The notes beneath the pieces were generated by a model. It worked only from the letters and a program-made list of their open reading frames with translations. It was not told the origin of the DNA and made no database searches. Below, one piece after another: positions 8,816 through 16,541 of a stretch of 64,000 nucleotides of DNA. This DNA is from Kitasatospora sp. NBC_01287. GTDB taxonomy: Bacteria; Actinomycetota; Actinomycetes; Streptomycetales; Streptomycetaceae. Position 1 is the first letter of the stretch, and each line of letters starts with the position of its first letter. Location of the stretch: assembly GCF_026340565.1 (NCBI RefSeq), contig NZ_JAPEPB010000001.1, positions 6,608,001 through 6,672,000 of the forward strand, in the 5' to 3' direction. The position numbers were made by a program, and so were the translations under genes.

Positions 8816-10006
8816 GTGCCCGCGAGATCCGCCGTCCCCCCGAGGCCGACCGCACCCGTCGGCTCCGTCGAGGCGCGGCGCACGCCCGCTGCGTTGCTGC
8901 GCCAGAGCCTGGCCGCGCCGAGCACCGCGGACAGCCGGCCCGACCTCGCGCCGCGCTGGGTGCGCTGGCTGCCGGTGCTGCTGATCCTCGCCGACCTGCT
9001 GATCGAGACCGTCCTCCCGCAGGCCACGGCCAGCGGGTTCCTGCTCACCGTGCTGCCGGTGCTGGTCGCCTTCGGCTTCGGCTCGCTGGCCGTGGCGGCC
9101 TCCGGGGTCGGCGCGGTGGCGCTGCAGCTGATGCTGGCGGCCCGGGTCGGCCACCTCTACGAGCACCACCACCTCTGGGTCTACCTCTCCACCCTGATCG
9201 CGGCGCTGGCCGGTGTGATGCTCTCCCACCAGCGCACCCGCCAGGCCCGGCACCTGGTGCGGGCCCGCACGGTCAGCGAGGCACTGCAGCGCACCGTGCT
9301 GCACCCGGTGCCGGAGCAGGTCGGCGCGCTGCGCACGGCCGGCCGCTACCGGGCCGCGCAGGCCGAGGTGGCGATCGGCGGCGACCTCTACGAGCTCTGC
9401 GACACCCGCTTCGGCACCCGGGTGCTGCTCGGTGACGTCCGCGGCAAGGGCCTGGAGGCTGTCCGCACGGTGGCCGACCTGCTCGGCGCATTCCGGGCCA
9501 CCGCGCACGAGACCGCCGACCTGGCCGAGCTGGCCGCCCTGCTGGACCGCCAGGTTCGCCGGGGCGCGCTGGAGCACGGCGACGAAGAACTCTTCGTCAC
9601 CGCCGTCCTGCTGGAGCACCGGGCGGGCGAGGACAGCGTCCAGCTGATCAACCGCGGCCACCTGGACCCGGTGCTGCTCACCGGCGGCAGCGTGCTCACC
9701 GTGCCGTGCCGCCAGGACCTCCCGCTGGGCCTGGGCCACCTGCGCGCCCAGGGCTCCCCGCTCCCGCCCTCCAGCGTCCCGCTCGCCCCGGGGCAGACCC
9801 TGCTGCTGCACACCGACGGCGTCACCGAGGCCCGCGACCGCGCCGGCCGCTTCTACCCCCTGACCGACCGCCTCGCCACCCGCTTCCAGGGCCGCCCCAC
9901 CGTCACTCCCGAACAAGCGGTCGCCTTCGTCGGCGACGACGTCCAGGCCCACTGCGGCGCGGCGACGGACGACCTGGCGGTCCTGGCCCTCACCCCGGCG
10001 GGGTAG
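8816..10006 (+). CDS. Membrane-associated SpoIIE/PP2C-type serine phosphatase
   Basis: A 396-residue protein. After a short Ala/Pro/Arg-rich tail, three to four membrane segments span roughly residues 45-145, followed by a cytosolic SpoIIE/RsbU-like PPM phosphatase domain (about 175-395). Visible motifs are GGDLYELCDT (metal-binding Asp), LLGDVRGKGLEAVRTVADL, LLHTDGVTEARD and a terminal DDLAVLAL. Such phosphatases usually dephosphorylate STAS-type anti-anti-sigma factors. The GTG at 8816 has a GAGGAGG site; the much longer open frame upstream only reads through a tandem repeat. A terminator follows. Confidence 0.88.
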   Translation: MPARSAVPPRPTAPVGSVEARRTPAALLRQSLAAPSTADSRPDLAPRWVRWLPVLLILADLLIETVLPQATASGFLLTVLPVLVAFGFGSLAVAASGVGAVALQLMLAARVGHLYEHHHLWVYLSTLIAALAGVMLSHQRTRQARHLVRARTVSEALQRTVLHPVPEQVGALRTAGRYRAAQAEVAIGGDLYELCDTRFGTRVLLGDVRGKGLEAVRTVADLLGAFRATAHETADLAELAALLDRQVRRGALEHGDEELFVTAVLLEHRAGEDSVQLINRGHLDPVLLTGGSVLTVPCRQDLPLGLGHLRAQGSPLPPSSVPLAPGQTLLLHTDGVTEARDRAGRFYPLTDRLATRFQGRPTVTPEQAVAFVGDDVQAHCGAATDDLAVLALTPAG

Positions 10007-10052
10007 CCGAGCGGGGCCGGCCTCGGAGGCGGGCGGCCGCCGAGGCACACGA

Positions 10053-10104
10053 CGAAGGCCGTCGTCCCCCCGGGGGAGTTCTTGGGTGGGGACGACGGCC
10101 TTCG
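10053..10104 (+). terminator. Intrinsic terminator after phosphatase gene
   Basis: Perfect 17-bp arms with an 18-nt loop (itself able to pair partly), 46 bp after the phosphatase stop. Confidence 0.85.
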
Positions 10105-10128
10105 GACGGGTCCGGCTCACCGGCGCGG

Positions 10129-10166
10129 CCTACAGGTCGTAGTTCTGCTCGAACATGCCTCTGACC
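10129..10166 (-). repeat. Short remnant resembling the glnA 3' end
   Basis: On the minus strand an eight-codon frame ends in Tyr-Asp-Leu-stop, and its DNA matches the last ~28 bp of glnA (30655-30682) with few differences. A 17-nt block, CCTCTGACCTGCGGAAA, immediately beside it is also present next to glnA but on the opposite strand. This looks like rearranged fragments rather than a gene; origin unknown. The rest of 10167-10353 shows nothing I can assign. Confidence 0.35.
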
Positions 10167-10353
10167 TGCGGAAATAGGGGCCTCAGGGAAGACCTTTTCA
10201 CAACCAGTGCACACGCGGCGCCCTTGACGATGAGACGCAGCGAGAAGCGCTGAGCGGTGATGAGTGCGCCGCCCGCGCCGTCCAGGTCGGTTACTGCACA
10301 GCGCCACCGACCTGGACGGCGCGAGGGCACTGCCGGGCTCCCTGGGGCTGAGG

Positions 10354-10593
10354 CTACGCGGCCAGGCGGTGGCGCCAGCCGATCGGGCTCGGTCGGGCAG
10401 GGCAGCGGCGAGGTCGCACCGTTCCTCGCCGATGAGCTGGGCGCCGAAGATGGTGAGGACTGCTAACAGAGCCGGCGAGGTGCGCGCCGAGCAGGGCGAG
10501 AACGACGCGCGCTGCTCGTTCCGTCTCTTGGGGTGTGCCGTATTCGCCGCGTTCCTGGACCTGCCGCAGGAACGTCTCCCATCGAAGAGTCAT
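10354..10593 (-). pseudogene. DUF2267-like protein remnant
   Basis: The first ~40 residues after the ATG at 10593 (WETFLRQVQERGEYGT, ERAARVVLALLGAHLAG) match the start of DUF2267 proteins, and a GGGAGG ribosome site is present. After about 10475 the homologous pattern (AVLTIFGAQLIGEE, DLAAALP) continues in another frame, so a frameshift or internal deletion has broken the gene. DUF2267 genes often sit near hsp20 genes, as here. Confidence 0.5.
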
Positions 10594-10771
10594 CGTGGGC
10601 CTCCCATGCCTTCACTGCACCGGCGGTCCGGGCGGCAGCGAACCGGTGGGTCGAGGCCTGCCGGGCTGACTGGAGGAAGTGCCGGCCGACGGGTCACCGC
10701 CTGGGGTACGAGGCCGGGGCGGCCCTTCGTGCAGGCCTGGTCGGTCGTCGGCCGGCTGGGGCGGCCGTCCC

Positions 10772-10800
10772 GCACCGCCCCGGGGGGATTTGGGCGGTGC
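10772..10800 (-). terminator. Terminator downstream of hsp20
   Basis: Perfect 9-bp GC-rich arms (GCACCGCCC/GGGCGGTGC) with an 11-nt loop, 26 bp past the hsp20 stop codon. Confidence 0.65.
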
Positions 10801-10826
10801 TGGACGGCAGCTCCGGGGGAGCGGGG

Positions 10827-11261
10827 TCAGGCCTTGATCTGCTTGTGGTCGCCGCTGCGGCTGATGGCGATCTTGCGGGGCTTGGCCCTCTCCGCGACCG
10901 GGATCTTCAGGGTCAGCACCCCGGCGTCGTAGTCCGCGCTGATCCGCTCGGGATCGAGGGTGTCGGAGAGCATGATCTGGCGGGAGAACACGCCGAGGGG
11001 ACGCTCCGTCAGCTCCCACTTCACGCCCTCGGCCTCGCGGCGGGGACGGCGCTCGGCCTTGACGGTCAGCATGTTCCGCTCGACGTCGATGTCGATCGCC
11101 TCCGGGTCCACCCCGGGCAGGTCGAAGCAGATCACGTACTCGTCGCCGGAGCGGTAGGCGTCCAGCGGCATCGGGGTCGGACGCGACCAGGTGCCGGTCG
11201 AGTTGATGAACTGCTGGGTCAGCCGGTCCAGCTCACGGAAGGGGTCGGTGCGCATCAGCAT
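10827..11261 (-). CDS. hsp18: Hsp20 / Hsp18-type small heat-shock protein
   Basis: A 144-residue alpha-crystallin-family chaperone that binds unfolding proteins as an oligomer. The alpha-crystallin domain covers about residues 35-130 (DLPGVDPEAIDIDVERNML at its start, DAGVLTLKIPV with the conserved L-x-I/V-like end). The ATG at 11261 is chosen because a GGAGG lies 8 nt upstream; an in-frame GTG three codons earlier overlaps that site. A perfect RheA operator lies in the divergent promoter about 65 bp upstream, so heat-inducible derepression as for Streptomyces albus hsp18 is expected. The symbol follows that family. Confidence 0.88.
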   Translation of the reverse strand: MLMRTDPFRELDRLTQQFINSTGTWSRPTPMPLDAYRSGDEYVICFDLPGVDPEAIDIDVERNMLTVKAERRPRREAEGVKWELTERPLGVFSRQIMLSDTLDPERISADYDAGVLTLKIPVAERAKPRKIAISRSGDHKQIKA

Positions 11262-11325
11262 GGGGAACACCTCCAGGTGGTCGGGCTTTGGGGGCCAGTG
11301 CGCTTCACCGGAGACTTTTGTAGCA

Positions 11326-11344
11326 TGTCATCCATCCGATGACA
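11326..11344. promoter_or_regulatory. RheA operator (TGTCATC-N5-GATGACA)
   Basis: A perfect 7-bp inverted repeat with 5-bp spacer, identical to the published RheA-binding consensus of the S. albus hsp18-rheA region. It sits between the divergent hsp20 and rheA-like genes, 65 bp from one start and 29 bp from the other, so it can repress both. Confidence 0.88.
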
Positions 11345-11373
11345 AACACTCAGGTCGCCAGGAGAGTGACGCG

Positions 11374-12069
11374 ATGAACCACAGTCCCGGGACGCCCCCG
11401 TCGAGAGACAGCGCACCCGCCGCTCCCGCCTCCTTTCCCGCGGCGGCCGCCGCCCTGACCGCCATCGACGACGCCGTCCGCGCGGCCCGGAGCCCGGAGC
11501 CGGAGGGTCGTACGCCCTCAGGGGAGGGCTCCGGGCCCGGACGGGCCCTCGACGCCCTCCAACTGCTGCGGGAGCTGCGGACCCAGCTCGCGGGCTGGGA
11601 GGCGGGCCTGGTGGAGAGCGCCCGGGAGGCCGGGGCGACATGGGCAGACCTCGCCGAGCCGATGGGCGTGGCCAGCCGGCAGGCCGCCGAGACCCGCTAC
11701 CTGCGCCTCAAGCCAGGCGCCACCGGCACCACCAAGGCTGCGGGCACGGGGGTGGAGCGGGTCAAGGCGGTGCGCGACCGCCGCGCGGCCGAGCGCACCG
11801 TCACCGCCTGGGCCCGCGACAACGCCGCCGACCTGCGCATCCTCGCCGCCCAGATCGCCGCCCTCACCGACCTGGCCCCCGCCGCCCGCCCCGGCCTGGC
11901 CGCCCTGCGCACCGCACTCGCCTCAACCGATCCCGCCGAACTCATCGGCCCCCTGGCCGCCATGCGCTCCTACATCGAGGCCGGCCACCCCGATCTCGGC
12001 ACCCAACTCGACACGCTCAACCAGCACACGGACCAGCTCCGCGATGACAGCAACCACCGCCGCACCTGA
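11374..12069 (+). CDS. rheA: RheA-type heat-shock repressor of hsp18
   Basis: A 231-residue protein. The central part (LRELRTQLAGWEAGLVESARE, WADLAEPMGVASRQAAETRYLRLKP, about residues 65-115) is the HTH-containing core of proteins annotated as HSP18 transcriptional regulators. In S. albus RheA is a thermosensing repressor whose conformation changes reversibly with temperature. The length, the divergent hsp20 gene and the exact operator between them support the call. The ATG at 11374 has an AGGAGAG site; the upstream open extension crosses the operator and is rejected. An Ala/Pro-rich N-terminus (1-50) is likely disordered. Confidence 0.82.
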   Translation: MNHSPGTPPSRDSAPAAPASFPAAAAALTAIDDAVRAARSPEPEGRTPSGEGSGPGRALDALQLLRELRTQLAGWEAGLVESAREAGATWADLAEPMGVASRQAAETRYLRLKPGATGTTKAAGTGVERVKAVRDRRAAERTVTAWARDNAADLRILAAQIAALTDLAPAARPGLAALRTALASTDPAELIGPLAAMRSYIEAGHPDLGTQLDTLNQHTDQLRDDSNHRRT

Positions 12070-12307
12070 CAGCACGACGCCGGGTACCGTCGCGCCGGAC
12101 GACGGTGCCCGGCAGCGATGGGAGTGCCTTCAGGACCAGCTTGTGCAGGTCGGGCTGCGGATGCGGCGTGAATCGGATGCGGCAATCGCCGCGCTGGACG
12201 CCGCCCTGGCCCGCCTGGACACCCTCCGTCAGGAGCTCGCCGACCTGACCACGAGAGAGCCCCTCCCTCATGAAGGCGCCGGGAGCCCTGACCGAGGGGC
12301 GTGCTGA
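12044..12307 (+). CDS. Small coiled-coil protein overlapping rheA
   Basis: An 87-residue frame starting 26 bp before the rheA stop. Residues 22-70 form a strongly helical, coiled-coil-like segment rich in Leu, Ala, Arg and Glu; the ends are disordered. The overlap suggests translation coupled to rheA. I do not recognise the family. It could also be a chance frame, but codon bias at third positions is in its favour. Confidence 0.45.
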   Translation: MTATTAAPDSTTPGTVAPDDGARQRWECLQDQLVQVGLRMRRESDAAIAALDAALARLDTLRQELADLTTREPLPHEGAGSPDRGAC

Positions 12308-12313
12308 CGGCGG

Positions 12314-12535
12314 CTACGGGGTCACCGACCGCTCCCCGACGTGGACGCGGGGCCGGAGTGCCCGGCGCAGCGCGGGGAGGTCGGCGAGGGTGGCCTGTTC
12401 GGCGAAGCGGGCCAGGAGCCGGCGCAGGGCGCGCTCGTCCCGGTCGTGGACGGCCTCCGTGAGGGCGGTCAGCAGGGATGCCTGCGTGAGGGGGACGGGT
12501 GTGCGAGCCGTCGCCACGTTCTGCGCGTCTTCCAT
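12314..12535 (-). CDS. Small hypothetical protein
   Basis: A 73-residue minus-strand frame from the ATG at 12535. Residues 18-60 form two amphipathic helices (SLLTALTEAVHDRDERALRRLLARF and LADLPALRRALRP). Its start codon falls within the first bases of the duplicated block that begins here, and the second copy of the block lacks that ATG. It converges on the small gene after rheA. Function unknown. Confidence 0.45.
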   Translation of the reverse strand: MEDAQNVATARTPVPLTQASLLTALTEAVHDRDERALRRLLARFAEQATLADLPALRRALRPRVHVGERSVTP

Positions 12536-12644
12536 GGTCACCCGTCTGCTCGTTGTCCCTGGTCGGCCGGGGCGTGGGTTGCTTCTATGTGCGGGCCGCA
12601 GGCTACCTTCCCTTCGAACACCGAAAAATCTATGCCGGTCAGAG

Positions 12645-12673
12645 TAGACATTGCTGCGGGGTGTGGTTAGTGT
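12645..12673 (+). promoter_or_regulatory. Promoter of leader copy A
   Basis: TAGACA, 17-nt spacer, TAGTGT: a good housekeeping-sigma (HrdB-type) promoter. The hexamers and the spacer length are conserved in copy B at 14400-14428 while the DNA upstream has diverged more. Confidence 0.65.
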
Positions 12674-12679
12674 TTCTCT

Positions 12680-13446
12680 CGTAGCAAGCATTCGGAAGGG
12701 CCCGCCAGACACGAACTGGCGGGAGCAGTACAGAAGTTCGCAAGCCTAGGTGCGGTTGCGGAGTCCTGAAGCCAGGTTTGGTGCAGTACGGCGACAGGGC
12801 TGGCGGCCGGGCCGGGTGGCCCGCAGTGATCAGGGGCCACCACCGAGGAGTACCGAAGTAAGCGCAGGCGCAGTACAGCAGGTGAAGTTGGATCGCAGTC
12901 ACCGGTGGTTGAGGTGTGCGAGGTCTCAGCAAAGGCGCCGGCTGCGGGCGCGCGTGCTGGACGGTCCGGGCAGTGGGGTTCTAAGCCAAGCAGGTTGAGC
13001 AGAGCGGGCGACGGGGCTGGCTGCCGGACAGGTGGTGGGCCTTCACGGACACCACAGCGGTACCCATGCAGTTCGCAGTACCAAGCAGTACAGGTGTGAA
13101 TCACGTAGTACCCGCAGGTGCAGTACCAGCAGTTCGCAGGATGTTCAGTGCTGTAGAGGAAGAGACGGAGGGCGCTGGCGCCATCAGGATCGCCCGGCTG
13201 TGAAGTTGAGCAGTAGTTGTCCGGGCGGACACCGCAGACCCCTCAAAGTACGAAGGTTGGTGGTTTCCGGTCACGCATTTGCGATCCCCGCGATCCTCCT
13301 CCCCCGAGGAGTTGCGGACACAAGGACCGGCTCAGGGCCGGTAGATGGTGAAGTACCCCTTCGGGGCCCCGGAGCCGATGCGGCACCGGGGCCCCTCTCG
13401 CGTCCCCGCCCACCATATGAACCCGACTCTCATATGAAGAGGTGCA
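12680..13446 (+). ncRNA. Long untranslated leader A with CAGTAC motifs
   Basis: About 767 nt between the promoter and the GTG of the HTH gene, with no convincing reading frame on the plus strand. CAGTAC occurs exactly at 12726, 12784, 12871, 13076, 13086 and 13121, with variants between. Near the 3' end are hairpins at 13326-13342 (ACCGGC/GCCGGT) and 13363-13395 (10-bp GGGGCCCCGG/CCGGGGCCCC). It may be a structured 5' leader, an independent RNA, or a cluster of protein-binding sites; the sequence does not decide. Confidence 0.5.
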
Positions 13447-13800
13447 GTGACCGCCACCGTCCACCGCACTACCGGACCTCAGGGTCCGGTCAGCCGCTTC
13501 GACGATGACGACTACCCCGTCTACACCACGGGCTGCGCCGCCGAGATGACCGGCACCACCGCCGGCTTCCTGCGCGCCTTCGGCGAGCACGGCCTGATCA
13601 CCCCTGTGCGCTCCGGCGGCGGCCATCGCCGCTTCTCCCGCCGCCAGCTGCGGATCGCGATGCGCGCCCGCGACCTCGTCGACCAGGGCGCCGCCATAGA
13701 CGCCGCCTGCCGCATCGTCATCCTCGAAGACCAGCTCGACAGGGCCCGGGGCATCAGCGAACAGCTCGGCCGTTCCCGTGGGCGGCAAAGCAGCGTGTGA
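13447..13800 (+). CDS. MerR-like helix-turn-helix protein, copy A
   Basis: A 117-residue protein with an acidic N-terminal FDDDDYP segment followed by a MerR-type winged HTH (residues ~25-80: AAEMTGTTAGFLRAFGEHGLITPVRSGGGHRRFSRRQ, then a helix). The C-terminus is a short dimerisation-type helix, and there is no effector domain. The GTG has a GAGGTG site. About 80% identical by eye to copy B. It may bind the repeated CAGTAC motifs of its own leader, but that is inference only. Confidence 0.75.
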   Translation: MTATVHRTTGPQGPVSRFDDDDYPVYTTGCAAEMTGTTAGFLRAFGEHGLITPVRSGGGHRRFSRRQLRIAMRARDLVDQGAAIDAACRIVILEDQLDRARGISEQLGRSRGRQSSV

Positions 13801-13827
13801 ACAGCGCCGGTCCCACCGGCGCGGCAC

Positions 13828-14025
13828 GGAGACCCGCTCGGCTGCACCGAACTGGGCCTCTGCGACTCCTCGGGGCTCAGCGCCCTGCTGCGGGCCCACC
13901 GCGTGGCAGCAAGGGAGGGTGATGCGCTGCGACTGGCGCGACCCTCCGACGCTCTGCTGAGCCGCCTGGAAGTGGTAGGCCTCGACCACGTCCTGAACAT
14001 CTGCCACGAAAGTCCCGCCCCCACG
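13828..14025 (+). pseudogene. C-terminal fragment of a STAS-domain anti-anti-sigma factor
   Basis: Reading in frame from 13828, LGLCDSSGLSALLRAHRVAAREG followed by LRLARPSDALLSRLEVVGLDHVLNI matches the second half of STAS proteins (the conserved Asp-Ser-Ser phosphorylation motif is present). The first ~45 residues and any start signal are missing, and it is wedged between the two duplicated blocks. Regarded as a remnant. Confidence 0.6.
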
Positions 14026-14399
14026 GTCCCGGAACAAGCCGCCTGCCTCCACCGTGCAGCCGACCAGAGCACCCCTGCCGGCCCGGCCCGCGCGACGCCA
14101 CCTCCTGCGCCGGAGCTCAGAGCGGTTCAGGCGTGCTCGCCTGCGCGTCGCATGATCCACGGCATGACAGGGAGGGTCGACCGGCATCACGACGGCAGGC
14201 GGCCCCGGCTGAAGCCACATCGCAGGACAGCTCCGCATCGGGCACTGCGGACGGGTGTGCGGGCTGCTTCCCCATAAGGCGGATCTCCGTCTTCACCCGT
14301 CTGCGCGTTGCCCCTGGTCCGGCTGGTTGTGTTCACTCCTGCGTGTGGGCCGGAAGGCTACCTGCGCTTCGAACGCGGCAAAATCTGTGCTGCCTGGAG

Positions 14400-14428
14400 T
14401 AGACATTGGCGCGGGGTGTGGTTAGTGT
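14400..14428 (+). promoter_or_regulatory. Promoter of leader copy B
   Basis: TAGACA and TAGTGT separated by 17 nt, as in copy A. Confidence 0.65.
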
Positions 14429-14434
14429 TTCTCT

Positions 14435-15222
14435 CGTAGCAAGCAGTTGGCCAGGCCCGCCAGACACGAACTGGCGGGAGCAGTACAGAAGTTCGTAAGT
14501 CTCGGTGCGGTTGCGGAGTTCCGAAGCCAGGTTTGGTGCAGTACGGCGACGGGGCTGGCGGCCGGGCCGGGTGGCCCGCAGTGATCAGGGGCCACCACCG
14601 AGCAGTACCGAAGTAAGCGCAGGCGCAGTACAGCAGGTGAAGTTGGATCGCAGTCACCGGTGGTTGAGGTGCGCGGGATCTCGGTAAAGGCGCCGTGCTG
14701 CGGGCGCGCGTGCCGAGCGGTCCGGCAGTGGGGTTCCAAGCCACGCAGGTTGAGCAGGATCGGCGACGGGGCTGGCTGCCGGCGAAGGTGGGCCGGTACG
14801 GACACCACAGCAGTACCAGCAGTACCAGCAGTACCAGCAGTACCAGCAGTACCAGCAGGTGGCAGTACGCAGTACGCAGTACGCAGTACCGATGTGAATC
14901 GCGCAGTACCCGGCAGTTCGCAGTTCCAGCAGTTGTCAGTGATGCAGAGGAAGAAACGGAGGGCGCAAGCGCCATCAGGATCGCCCGGCCCGTGAGATGA
15001 GCAGTCCTCGTCCGGGCGGACACCGCAGACCCCACGGTATGAAAAATGGTGGTTTCCGGTCACGCATACGCGATCCCCGCACGCTCCATCCGATGGTTCA
15101 GTGCGGACACAAGGACCGGCCCAGGGCCGGTAGATGGTGCTGTTACCCTTCGGGGCCCCGGAGCCGCAGTCGGCACCGGGGCCCCTCCATGCGTTCCCAG
15201 AAACCGGCTTCGAAGAGGTGCA
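14435..15222 (+). ncRNA. Long untranslated leader B with CAGTAC motifs
   Basis: About 788 nt without a convincing plus-strand frame. I count 14 exact CAGTAC motifs, ten of them between 14811 and 14909. The 3' hairpins are kept at 15116-15131 and 15152-15185 (10-bp arms). Function unknown. Confidence 0.5.
14811..14889 (+). repeat. CAGTAC microsatellite-like arrays
   Basis: Five head-to-tail 9-bp units CAGTACCAG from 14811, a short break, then four 7-bp units CAGTACG from 14863. Copy A has only dispersed motifs at the same place, so the arrays expanded after duplication. Confidence 0.9.
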
Positions 15223-15585
15223 GTGACCACGACCATCAACCGACCCACCACCCCCGACGCCGTCAGCTCGTTCGATGACGACGACTACCCCGCCTACACC
15301 ATGGGCCGCGCCGCCGAGATGACCGGCACCACCGCCGGCTTCCTACGCTCCCTCGGCGAACAGGGCCTCATCACACCACTGCGCTCAGAGGGCGGCCACC
15401 GCCGCTATTCCCGCTACCAGCTGCGGATCGCAATGCGCGCCCGCGACCTCGTCGACCAGGGCACCGCCGTCGATGCCGCCTGCCGCATCATCATCCTCGA
15501 AGACCAGCTCGAAGAGGCCCTGCGCATCAACGAACAGCTCCGCGAAGGCCGCCCGACCGGGCAGCCCCCCGCCGCCGACACCTGA
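15223..15585 (+). CDS. MerR-like helix-turn-helix protein, copy B
   Basis: A 120-residue paralogue of the copy A protein with the same FDDDDYP start and HTH (AAEMTGTTAGFLRSLGEQ, GGHRRYSRYQ). Differences cluster in the N-terminal arm and the last 25 residues. The GTG at 15223 with GAGGTG ahead is in the same position as in copy A; longer in-frame starts lie in the leader and are rejected. Confidence 0.75.
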   Translation: MTTTINRPTTPDAVSSFDDDDYPAYTMGRAAEMTGTTAGFLRSLGEQGLITPLRSEGGHRRYSRYQLRIAMRARDLVDQGTAVDAACRIIILEDQLEEALRINEQLREGRPTGQPPAADT

Positions 15586-16087
15586 ACCCCGGCTCGCCCG
15601 GCCGACGAGAGCATTGCGCGGTGAGTGCCAGGCGCACACCGCTCGCGGGCCCGCCGGGGTCACCGCCACAGCCGCTCACCCCTGCGCTCGCGAGGACCAC
15701 TTCGGGGCTGTCCCCCAGCGCGGCCTGGTGGCTCCCTTGAATTCACTCGGACCCGTTCATCGGCTACCGTTCTGCCCGGGTTCATGACGCGTGCCCCGCG
15801 GCGTGGGCCCGGCCTCGGCTTCTTGCCGTCGGCCGGCCCACGCCCGCCCTCCCGCCGACCGGGCAGCCCGTTCCAGCTGTCCGGCGCTGCGGTCGCCGCC
15901 CCGCCCGCAGCGGCGTCCACACCAGGCGCCGGCACACTGCCGAGCCACAGACGCGCCGCGCCCTGACCAAGCAGGGAAAAGCCGGCGTCGCCGCACCCCG
16001 AGCACGTTCAGCCCTCGCCGTCAGCCTGTGTCTGCCGGCGCGGCCGTATGTTGGTGGCTGTTCACTGGCCGGTGTGGCGGTCGGCGG
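15586..16087. other. Intergenic stretch without recognised genes
   Basis: About 500 bp between the copy B HTH gene and the rbpA homologue. Frames exist on both strands but none has a ribosome site or a family resemblance. No repeat or strong hairpin was seen. Confidence 0.6.
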
Positions 16088-16426
16088 TCAGAACGTGCCG
16101 CGGAGTTTGGCCAGCGCCTCGTTGAGGAGGGTTTCGCCGTCTTCGCGGGTACGGCGTTCGAGCACGTAGGCGAAGTGGGTCTTGAAGGGTGTGCTACCGG
16201 GCGCTTCCGGGATGTTGTCAGGGTCGGCGCCGGCGGGCAGTCCGCACCGCCGGCAGTCCCATAGGCCCGGGACCTCGACCCCGACCGCGAAACGGTGCTG
16301 GGTGTGGTGGCCGTTGCCGCACCAGAACGACACCGCTGTGCGGGGCGCGAGGTCACCGCGCTCGGACTCACCCATCGGACCCGAGCCGATCCGCGCACCC
16401 CTGATACCGCCATGCCCCTGCGCCAC
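16088..16426 (-). CDS. rbpA: RbpA-type RNA polymerase-binding protein
   Basis: A 112-residue actinobacterial RNA polymerase accessory protein. RbpA binds the sigma subunit and core enzyme and stabilises the open complex at HrdB promoters. Family features are clear: IRGARIGSGPMGESERGDLAPR near the N-terminus, a zinc-type motif (C36, H40 with C58/C61 in WDCRRCG), PFKTHFAYVLERRTREDGE and ALAKLRG at the end. A GGAGAG site precedes the GTG. It is fairly diverged from the S. coelicolor protein and lies in a stress cluster, so it may be a second paralogue rather than the main rbpA. Confidence 0.85.
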   Translation of the reverse strand: MAQGHGGIRGARIGSGPMGESERGDLAPRTAVSFWCGNGHHTQHRFAVGVEVPGLWDCRRCGLPAGADPDNIPEAPGSTPFKTHFAYVLERRTREDGETLLNEALAKLRGTF

Positions 16427-16541
16427 GCTTGCTCTCCTTCACCACCGTGCCCACCCCTGCCGGACACCCGGCTCTCTTGTGGTCGGCTGTGTCAGCTTGC
16501 CCACGGCCCGACAGGGGCGGACTCGTCACGGGGGTGCGGTC

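Larger units (their letters stand above)
12526..13800 (+). repeat. Copy A of a 1.3-kb duplication (promoter, long leader, MerR-like gene)
   Basis: This block recurs at 14288-15585 in the same orientation. The copies share a promoter, a ~770-nt untranslated leader, paired hairpins and the HTH gene. By eye the leader is at least as conserved as the coding part, and the first 300 nt after the promoter are nearly identical. Confidence 0.85.
14288..15585 (+). repeat. Copy B of the 1.3-kb duplication
   Basis: Same order as copy A: conserved upstream block, TAGACA-17-TAGTGT promoter, long leader, GC-rich hairpins, MerR-like gene. It differs mainly by expansion of CAGTAC motifs in the middle of the leader and by divergence before the promoter. 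Confidence 0.85.

Noticed and set aside
10264..10932. Plus-strand frame between the phosphatase and hsp20
   Set aside because: Lacks translation signals and runs antisense to the DUF2267 remnant and hsp20 3' end.
12667..13104. Long minus-strand frames in both duplicated leaders encoding similar proteins
   Set aside because: The similarity follows from DNA duplication; they lack ribosome sites, have poor third-position bias, and the copy B version contains an LVLL repeat from the CAGTAC array.
14811..14889. CRISPR array
   Set aside because: Units are 7-9 bp without spacers; simple tandem repeats, and no cas genes are present.
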